Positions 1 to 4,286 of a stretch of DNA of 9,899 nt are shown here, in pieces (position 1 is the first letter of the stretch; each line of letters starts with the position of its first letter). A program made the translations under genes and the position numbers. The stretch comes from Micavibrio sp. UBA1664 (lineage in GTDB: Bacteria > Pseudomonadota > Alphaproteobacteria > Micavibrionales > UBA1664), in assembly GCA_002320485.1 (NCBI GenBank), contig DCKW01000041.1:1-9899 (forward strand). The letters are read 5' to 3'. Below the pieces are notes generated by a model, which did no database searches, was not told the DNA's origin, and saw nothing but the letters and a program-made list of their open reading frames with translations.

Positions 1-1
1 T

Positions 2-283
2 CGGGCACAGCAAATACATAAATATGAAACAGGCGAAAACCGATTAACGGTTGAGAGACTCAAAGACTGTGCCGATGTTTTGGGCGTCTCTATGAATTAC
101 TTCTTCATTGATAAAAATGGCCCTTTCAATACCGAGGATAATGAACTTCTTCAGCTTGTAAGCGAATTTTACAGCGTTCCAAGTGACGTCAGAGTTGAAT
201 TTTTAGCTTTAGTGAGAAAACTCCGACAGTTTTCGCAGCAATATCAAAATTCCTATAGTGAAGTCGAGGAGGCAGATTCATGA
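2..283 (+). CDS. XRE-family helix-turn-helix regulator, 5' truncated by the window edge
   Basis: The reading frame is open from base 2 and ends at TGA 281-283, so only the C-terminal 93 residues are visible. The first residues (RAQQIHKYETGENRLTVERL) match the second half of the XRE/Cro-CI helix-turn-helix: the recognition helix, the KYE-G-N-R turn and the following helix, then the usual VLGVSMNYFF closing segment. The remaining ~60 residues are an acidic helical tail, as in many alphaproteobacterial XRE regulators. The real start lies left of the window; the in-frame TTG at 80 and ATG at 92 fall inside or after the DNA-binding domain and are not sensible starts. It overlaps the next gene by 4 nt (ATGA at 280-283), so the two are probably co-transcribed. 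Its target cannot be inferred; autoregulation of this pair is a guess. Confidence 0.8.
   Translation, partial: RAQQIHKYETGENRLTVERLKDCADVLGVSMNYFFIDKNGPFNTEDNELLQLVSEFYSVPSDVRVEFLALVRKLRQFSQQYQNSYSEVEEADS
266..272 (+). promoter_or_regulatory. Strong ribosome binding site for the Cys-rich secreted protein
   Basis: GAGGAGG lies 7 nt before the ATG at 280, inside the end of the upstream XRE gene. It is a near-ideal Shine-Dalgarno and fixes the start of the downstream gene despite the 4-nt overlap. Confidence 0.75.
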
Positions 284-750
284 AATTCCTCAAATTTATA
301 ACTTTGGCTCTTGTGGCTTTATTTGTTTTAAATCCTTCCTCCGGATACTCTGCCAGCCAAGACGCTTGTGCGATTTGGATATGTTTGCCAGGAGGGTTTC
401 CATCTGGATGCAGCGGGGCTTATAGCGAATTTAAAAAGCGTATTCAAAAAGGTAGAGATCCGCTACCAAGACTTTCATCATGTACGACCGGCCCAAATGG
501 AGAAAAGGTTGATGGGTATTATCAGCTTGGATATGAGAGGTTTGAGCCTTGCGATGATGGTTATGTTCTGCGTGAACGGTCGCAGGGATATAGAGCTATT
601 GAGGGAGCTTGTTATAGGCAATTCTGTGCGCCATCACAATTTCAGGATAATTCTAGTTGTCAAAACTATACTGCGGTTTTAAGACCTCAGCCTTATTACG
701 TCAAGATGTGGGTGAATGGCGATTATTTGGGGCAGTATTTTTATCAGTGA
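280..750 (+). CDS. Secreted Cys-rich protein, possibly TrbM/KikA-like conjugation protein
   Basis: This is a 156-residue protein. Residues 1-25 form a typical signal peptide: a KFLKF basic start, a hydrophobic core LALVALFVL, and a plausible cleavage after YSA-25. The mature part has eight cysteines (30, 35, 44, 68, 91, 111, 116, 127), an even number that suits periplasmic disulfides. The stretch CAIWICLPGGFPSGC (30-44), followed by a basic KKRIQKGRDPLP and SSC (66-68), resembles the TrbM/KikA-like periplasmic proteins of conjugative systems, which begin with a C-x4-C...C core of this sort. That assignment is from memory of the family pattern and is tentative. The C-terminus (VKMWVNGDYLGQYFYQ) is aromatic-rich. 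The gene is translationally coupled to the XRE regulator, but no other transfer gene is visible, so it could be an orphan cargo gene of a mobile element. Being a real gene is much surer than the function. Confidence 0.75.
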   Translation: MKFLKFITLALVALFVLNPSSGYSASQDACAIWICLPGGFPSGCSGAYSEFKKRIQKGRDPLPRLSSCTTGPNGEKVDGYYQLGYERFEPCDDGYVLRERSQGYRAIEGACYRQFCAPSQFQDNSSCQNYTAVLRPQPYYVKMWVNGDYLGQYFYQ

Positions 751-774
751 TATGCTAATTGTATTATGCTAATT
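751..774 (+). repeat. Short direct repeat of TATGCTAATT directly after the stop codon
   Basis: TATGCTAATT occurs at 751-760 and again at 765-774, separated by GTAT, immediately after the TGA at 748-750. The surrounding ~75 bp are AT-rich and contain no gene. It may be a slippage product; no function is evident. Confidence 0.6.
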
Positions 775-826
775 ACAAAGTTATAAATATCCAATTTTAA
801 GATAGATCTAAGAATTTTTATAAATA

Positions 827-941
827 TTAATGGCTGAGGAATAAAAATCCAGCCAATCCCACCATGAAGCCCAAGACTGCGCAAGCGGCGGCAGCCAGTG
901 CCTTTTCATCGCTATGCGAGGGGCGATATTTTCAAAGACAT
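827..941 (-). pseudogene. Possible frameshifted small single-pass membrane peptide
   Basis: On the minus strand, an open stretch from about 931 down to the TAA at 829-827 encodes SDEKALAAAACAVLGFMVGL and then AGFLFLSH, a clear single transmembrane helix near the C-terminus. In the neighbouring frame an ATG at 941-939 starts MSLK, with AGGA about 11 nt upstream. Removing one A from the AAAA run (about 930-933) would join the two into a 37-residue peptide with a basic N-terminus and one membrane helix. The plus-strand reading frame over this area (864-1121) has no family features and looks like a shadow of these remnants. It is equally possible that this is the C-terminal end of some other decayed membrane protein. 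I do not recognise the family. Confidence 0.35.
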
Positions 942-954
942 GGTATAGGATATC

Positions 955-1094
955 CTGTGGCTTCTCGTTGCTTGCATGGTGCGTGTAACCTTTACAATCA
1001 AAGTCTTTTTACGGCCTTTGGTGATTTTGCCGCTTACGTGGCCAGCTTCGGAATTTCAGGTTACGTGATCTCAAACTTTGTAATGCTTGGCCAT
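955..1094 (-). pseudogene. Decayed DUF2945 (hypervirulence-associated TUDOR domain) gene
   Basis: Starting at ATG 1094-1092, preceded by an AGGGGGA ribosome-binding-like site, the minus strand reads MAKHYKV-stop-DHVT-stop-NSEAGHVSGKITK. A frame change near 1006-1019 then leads into KDFDCKGYTHHASNEKPQ. This follows the DUF2945/HVA1 pattern M-A-K-x-Y-K-V-G-D-x-V-x-W-N-S-E-A-G-x-V-S-G-x-I...K-D-F-x-Y-K-G-Y-T-H-H-A-S closely. The first TGA (1073-1071) stands where Gly is expected, the second (1058-1056) where Trp is expected, and about one base is missing before KDFD. The C-terminal third (the usual DHxAAHKGSALR end) is lost and replaced by unrelated sequence. Intact members are proteins of roughly 70 residues with poorly understood function. 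Three independent lesions make it a pseudogene rather than a sequencing error. Confidence 0.7.
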
Positions 1095-1165
1095 GTTTTC
1101 CCCCTTATAAAAATCAAATAGAAGACTTATACAAATTGTAATACATGAACTTCTGATTTTTTTAT

Positions 1166-1183
1166 CATCTTAAATTTGAGATG
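1166..1183. terminator. Weak AT-rich hairpin between convergent remnants and the histidine kinase
   Basis: CATCTTAAATTTGAGATG is a palindrome with a single mismatch or wobble pair, about 40 bp past the stop codon of the minus-strand kinase. On the minus strand it is followed by ATAAAAAAA rather than a T-run; on the plus strand by TATTTTA. As an intrinsic terminator it is weak, and it could equally be an operator or chance. Confidence 0.2.
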
Positions 1184-1220
1184 TATTTTAAAAATGATCA
1201 CGCTAACTATGGTTTATGTA

Positions 1221-2759
1221 TTAATATTTTAAAAACGCAGCCAGCTTCTCTTCTAAAAGCTCGTGGCTAAAAGGCTTAGGGATAAAATCGTTCATACCGG
1301 CTTCCAAGCATTTATATTTATCTTTTTCCAATACGTGAGCGGTTATAGCTATAATCGGTGTATCCTTTAAATCGTTTTCCATTTCGTATTGCCGAATGCG
1401 CTTTGTGCTTTCCAGACCATCCATGTCTTCCATTTGTATGTCCATCAAAATAAGATCATAACTATGCTGTCTGAACTGGCGCAAAGCCTCGGATCCATTT
1501 ACTGCAACATCATAGGTATAATTGAGATGCTCTAGTATAGCGGTTAGCACAATCGCATTGGGTTCATAGTCTTCTACGATCAAAACATTTTTTTTCTGAG
1601 GTTTTGAGCTTATGGCGTCTGGCTGAACAGTCGCATTTTGCTCAGAATGCTTTAACGGCAGTTTTAAAGTAAACGTAGATCCAAGACCCAGTCTGCTTTT
1701 TGCATCGATAGTCCCGCCCATTCGCTCGGCGAGAGCTTTGCTAATGGTCAAACCTAAACCCGAGCCCCCATACTTTCTTGTAACCGAACTATCAGCTTGT
1801 ACAAACTTATCGAATATCACCTGCATTTTATCTTTTGCAATACCAATTCCGGTATCTATAACATCAATGGTCAAATCAGTGCTGTCGTCTTTTTCAATGC
1901 CGCTGATTTCTACTATGACGCTTCCCCTATCGGTAAATTTTATCGCATTAACAATGAGGTTTGTTAAAATTTGCTGAAATCTAAGTGGGGCGCCTAAATA
2001 ATATTCCCTAAACGACGTTTTAAAGTTTAGATCTAGCTCAATATTTTTCTTTGTTGCGGTAAGGCGTAGAGGAACAATAACTCTTTCTAGTATTTCTGAA
2101 AGTTTGAATTCTGTTTCTTCCAGTTGAATATTTCCGGCCTCAAATTTAGAAAAATCCAAGAGATCGTTAATAAGAGCCATCATATTTTCTGCACTTTGAT
2201 TTAAAGTTTTGACGTAAAATTTTTCCTTATCATTAAGGTTTGCAGAGCGGCTAAGAATGTTTCCAAGACCCATAATAGCATTCATTGGCGTACGCAGTTC
2301 ATGGCTGATACTGGCAATAAATTCTTCTTTTTTATTGCTGGCCTCAATAAGCGCTTTTTCTGTTTGTCGCTCTTTGGTAATATCCCTGGCAACCTTTGAA
2401 GCGCCGATAATTTGCCCACTGCTACCTTTGATCGGGGACACAGTAATTGAAAGTTCAATTAAGCTGCCATCTTTAGCGCGCCTTACCGTCTCAAAGTGAT
2501 CTACTTTCTCTCCGGATTTAATTTTTCCGATAATTACATGTTCTTCATCATGTCTTTCCGGAGGTATAATAAGCGTAATATGCTGTCCCACAGCTTCTTC
2601 TACAGAATACCCAAATATTTTTTCGGCAGCATGATTCCATGATGTTATGATGCCATCAAGATTTTTACTGATAATGGCATCATCGGAAGATTCAACAATG
2701 GCAGCCAGATAAGCTTGGGCTTCATTTAGATTTATTGATTTCGGATCATGGCTTGTCAT
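1221..2759 (-). CDS. PAS-histidine kinase-receiver hybrid sensor
   Basis: This 512-residue hybrid two-component kinase autophosphorylates on His and passes the phosphate to its own receiver. Domains in order: PAS about 13-130 (DAIISKNLDGIITSWN..., ending ...VARDITKERQ); a short coiled linker; HisKA with H-box SHELRTPMNA, His153; HATPase_c with N-box (QILTNLIVNAIKFT, 263-276), G1 DTGIGI 302-307, F-box 315-323 and G2 GGSGLGL 331-337; then a receiver 391-510 with acidic pair E396/D397, phospho-acceptor D440 (LILMDIQM), T473 and K495 (PKPF). All catalytic residues are present, so it should be active. There is no transmembrane segment or signal peptide, so it is a cytosolic sensor whose ligand is unknown. 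No separate response regulator or Hpt gene is adjacent, so it is an orphan here. The start at 2759 gives a natural N-terminus directly before the PAS domain. Its promoter is seen at 2803-2830. Confidence 0.95.
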   Translation of the reverse strand: MTSHDPKSINLNEAQAYLAAIVESSDDAIISKNLDGIITSWNHAAEKIFGYSVEEAVGQHITLIIPPERHDEEHVIIGKIKSGEKVDHFETVRRAKDGSLIELSITVSPIKGSSGQIIGASKVARDITKERQTEKALIEASNKKEEFIASISHELRTPMNAIMGLGNILSRSANLNDKEKFYVKTLNQSAENMMALINDLLDFSKFEAGNIQLEETEFKLSEILERVIVPLRLTATKKNIELDLNFKTSFREYYLGAPLRFQQILTNLIVNAIKFTDRGSVIVEISGIEKDDSTDLTIDVIDTGIGIAKDKMQVIFDKFVQADSSVTRKYGGSGLGLTISKALAERMGGTIDAKSRLGLGSTFTLKLPLKHSEQNATVQPDAISSKPQKKNVLIVEDYEPNAIVLTAILEHLNYTYDVAVNGSEALRQFRQHSYDLILMDIQMEDMDGLESTKRIRQYEMENDLKDTPIIAITAHVLEKDKYKCLEAGMNDFIPKPFSHELLEEKLAAFLKY

Positions 2760-2802
2760 GATTAGGTTCTTCTTAAATTTTAAAATTTTTAAATTTATCT
2801 GA

Positions 2803-2830
2803 ATTCTAGCTCTTATTTTTAAGTGGTCAA
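2803..2830 (-). promoter_or_regulatory. Sigma-70-type promoter of the hybrid histidine kinase
   Basis: On the minus strand TTGACC (2830-2825, -35, 5 of 6 to consensus) is followed by a 16-nt spacer and TAGAAT (2808-2803, -10, 5 of 6). This predicts a start near 2796 and a leader of about 37 nt before the kinase ATG at 2759. The leader contains a 14-bp AT palindrome, AAATTTTAAAATTT (2775-2788), which could be regulatory or simple AT-richness. Confidence 0.55.
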
Positions 2831-2840
2831 TGTGAATTCT

Positions 2841-3062
2841 CTATTTGTAGAACTCGATATAAAAAGAAACGACTCCGAGCAGCTTTATATGATGCTTAAT
2901 CTGCGGTTCAACTACGCCTTTTTGATCCGGCGTTAAAATATGCTTCTCTTTGTCTTCAATAATATGTTCCAAGCCAAGTCTATGGTAATGGAGGTGGCTG
3001 TAGACTTTAAACGGCGCCACAAATGCAAAATAATTACGGCGCTGGGCAGAGGCAAGATGTAA
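2841..3062 (-). pseudogene. Start-less minus-strand coding fragment of unknown family
   Basis: The minus strand is open for 73 codons between TGA 3065-3063 and the stop at 2843-2841. It has no ATG start; the first possible start is a GTG inside. The downstream half, with pieces such as GLEHIIEDKEKHILTPDQKG and QIKHHIKLLGVVSFYIEFYK, has the amphipathic, charged composition of real protein and not of antisense noise. It reads like the C-terminal end of a helical protein. The upstream part (about 2985-3062) overlaps the plus-strand recombinase remnant, so probably only 2841-2985 is genuine. I do not recognise the family. No function is proposed. Confidence 0.35.
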
Positions 3063-3235
3063 TCAAGGGTGAAAATCTCAACCACTATGATGCATTGCTC
3101 AAAGCCATCATCAGCGCCCACCAATGGCAGGACATCATCGATAGCGGCAAAGCCCGATCTATCCACGATGTGGACTCAAGAGAAGGCGTGCCTAAAGGCT
3201 AGACCTGCAGGATAATCCGGCTCAGGCGAAGGTAG
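2982..3235 (+). pseudogene. Remnant of the C-terminal region of a large serine recombinase-like protein
   Basis: Two frames carry the remnant. Frame A (ATG 2982 to TAA 3060-3062) gives VDFKRRHKCKIIT, similar to the LKRRG-E-K-LV strand that precedes the last domain of many alphaproteobacterial resolvase/invertase-type recombinases. The other frame (ATG 3023 to TAG 3200-3202) continues with LLKAIISAHQWQDIIDSGKA and RSIHDVDSREGVPKG, then a TAG where Tyr is expected, then TCRIIRL. This matches the pattern of these recombinases: A-L-A-R-A-H-x-W...L...G...S-I-x-D-(I/L)-A-x-x-E-G-(V/L)-x-(K/R)-G-Y-(V/T)-x-R-(I/L)-(I/L)-R-L. The serine catalytic domain and DNA-binding recombinase domain are absent. 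One frameshift and one nonsense codon make it non-functional. Similarity is judged from memory of the family, not from a search. Confidence 0.55.
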
Positions 3236-3516
3236 CAATGTTTAGAGGAAAACGGCCATTTAGAGACTTTTTCGCCTCACATATTGACATGAAAACAAGC
3301 AAAAAGTGAGCAACAACCCTTCGCATAACCCCAAGAATTAAGGGCTTCACGGCGTTAGTCTAAAAGTCTGGAAAAGGTTCGAACTAAGGGGCAAGTACAG
3401 GCGCATGTGCATGCTACTTATCCGTCTTGTTCATCTGCAACCGCAAAATCCCTGCGCGTGGTACGCATCAATGCAAGTTGACGGCAGGCCCATATCGGTT
3501 ATACTCATAGTATGTA
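3236..3516. other. Non-coding stretch between recombinase remnant and exoD, nothing identified
   Basis: No supportable gene on either strand. The plus-strand frame from 3405 runs antisense through the ExoD gene and has no family features. A small 5-bp hairpin ATACT-CAT-AGTAT (3501-3513) and a GCATGTGCATGC near-palindrome (about 3403-3414) are present without evident meaning. The stretch may be tail sequence of the eroded element. Confidence 0.5.
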
Positions 3517-3549
3517 GGCAATTTGGTCAGGAAGCAAAACCAAATTGCC
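3517..3549. terminator. 11-bp inverted repeat spanning the exoD stop codon
   Basis: GGCAATTTGGT (3517-3527) and ACCAAATTGCC (3539-3549) are perfect inverted repeats with an 11-nt loop that contains most of the minus-strand gene's stop codon (3529-3527). The left arm lies just downstream of the gene and the right arm inside its last codons. No T-run follows on either strand, so a classical intrinsic terminator is not supported; an mRNA-stabilising 3' hairpin or factor-dependent end is possible. Confidence 0.45.
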
Positions 3550-4117
3550 AAACAGCAATGGGCATGCTCAACAGAAAAATTAAAGATGCAAAAACCAGAA
3601 CACCATCTCTTATCAGGAGACCTGCAGCAAAGAGTGCTATAATTGCTGATGCGATTGAGCCAGACGTAGGTATTACCTCCATGAAAGGCATAAACAAGGT
3701 AAGTGCTAATATTGAGATCAGCGGGAGCCAGAACCACGGTGGATTAAAAAGAAAGGAAAGCCGTTCTTTTAGAAAAGGTTCAACAAAGCGAACCGGTTTG
3801 CGCAGCCAATGAATCCCTCTGCGCAGTTTTGAGCTGGACATGTGACGGCGGGTAATAAAACGCGGAAGCCAGACGCTTTTACGTCCCATGGCCATCTGCG
3901 CAAGCAGAATAAAAACAATTGCCGCTACGAGCGTTGTAATGCCTGGTATAGCGCTTGCCGGAGAGGTAGAGATTAGTGAAAATCCTAACATCAGTGAAGC
4001 AAAAGATTGTGGCCCTAGGGTCTCAATCACCTCTTTCACGGCAATGCTTTCGCCCTGAAGCGAGTTTTCCAGCTGGTCCAAAACTTCGTTGATGGGGCGA
4101 TAAGATTTATCAGTCAT
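3527..4117 (-). CDS. ExoD family integral membrane protein
   Basis: This 196-residue protein belongs to the ExoD family, named after a Sinorhizobium gene affecting exopolysaccharide production and alkali tolerance; the biochemical role is not established. A soluble N-terminus (MTDKSYRPINEVLDQLENSL) carries the family's start-of-domain signature V-x-E-V-I-E-T-L-G-x-x-x-F-A-x-L-M-L (27-44). Then come a Pro-rich hydrophobic pair (about 37-75, with SPASAIPGITT at the turn), the conserved polar loop MGRKSVWLPRFITRR (77-91), an amphipathic RGIHWLRKPVRFVEPFLKER segment, and three membrane segments (about 128-147, 152-168, 172-190) including the GLLIRDG motif (166-172). The frame extends to ATG 4174, but the 19 extra residues fit nothing in the family, so ATG 4117 is preferred; neither start has a strong ribosome site. 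It is transcribed divergently from the beta-oxidation operon, with the two genes sharing the 4118-4286 spacer. Confidence 0.85.
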   Translation of the reverse strand: MTDKSYRPINEVLDQLENSLQGESIAVKEVIETLGPQSFASLMLGFSLISTSPASAIPGITTLVAAIVFILLAQMAMGRKSVWLPRFITRRHMSSSKLRRGIHWLRKPVRFVEPFLKERLSFLFNPPWFWLPLISILALTLFMPFMEVIPTSGSIASAIIALFAAGLLIRDGVLVFASLIFLLSMPIAVWQFGFAS

Positions 4118-4201
4118 GTTTCCACTAATGATATATCTGATAACAAAGTTCCTGCACAATATTAACCATGGCACTCTTCAAAAACCACTATGCAAATATC
4201 A

Positions 4202-4225
4202 TTGAATTTCTGGAATAAAATTCAA
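4202..4225. promoter_or_regulatory. Candidate operator: 8-bp-arm inverted repeat in the exoD/fadE divergent spacer
   Basis: TTGAATTT (4202-4209) and AAATTCAA (4218-4225) are perfect inverted arms with an 8-nt spacer, 62 bp before fadE. The right arm overlaps a TAAAAT (4216-4221) that would pass as a -10 element on the plus strand, although no good -35 accompanies it. Such a 24-bp dyad is the size expected of a dimeric TetR- or GntR-type repressor site, as often controls fatty-acid degradation genes. It does not resemble the E. coli FadR consensus. The regulator is not in the window. Confidence 0.4.
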
Positions 4226-4253
4226 ATAGCCCTAGTTTTTATGTATGGCGTCA

Positions 4254-4268
4254 ATGTCGATCTGACAT
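4254..4268. promoter_or_regulatory. Small dyad ATGTC-N5-GACAT just before the fadE ribosome binding site
   Basis: Perfect 5-bp arms (4254-4258 and 4264-4268) lie directly before AAGGA (4269-4273), the probable fadE Shine-Dalgarno, which sits a rather long 13 nt from the ATG. A hairpin here could affect fadE translation, but a dyad this short can occur by chance. Confidence 0.2.
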
Positions 4269-4286
4269 AAGGAAAAAATTAAAAGC

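Noticed and set aside
1056..1073. TGA reassigned to Trp or Gly, making the DUF2945 gene intact
   Set aside because: TGA is used as a genuine stop by the XRE, Cys-rich, exoD and fadE genes, TGG encodes Trp throughout, the two TGAs would need different meanings, and a frameshift is present as well.
864..1121. Plus-strand open frame of 85 codons
   Set aside because: It lies antisense to the DUF2945 remnant and the membrane-peptide remnant, shows no family pattern and has no good ribosome site.
2370..2723. FixL-like heme-binding PAS domain in the kinase (histidines near residues 70 and 74)
   Set aside because: The PPERHDEEH and ETVRRAKDG pattern is that of the very common non-heme PAS domains; no specific heme-PAS signature can be shown from sequence alone.
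3376..3385. GGTTCGAACT resembling a tRNA T-loop
   Set aside because: No acceptor, D-arm or anticodon stem can be folded around it, and there is no matching T-stem.
3405..3812. Plus-strand open frame of 135 codons
   Set aside because: Most of it is antisense to the well-supported ExoD gene and its composition is not protein-like.
4118..4174. Upstream ATG that would add 19 residues to ExoD
   Set aside because: The extra residues match nothing in the family, and ATG 4117 gives the normal length and N-terminus.
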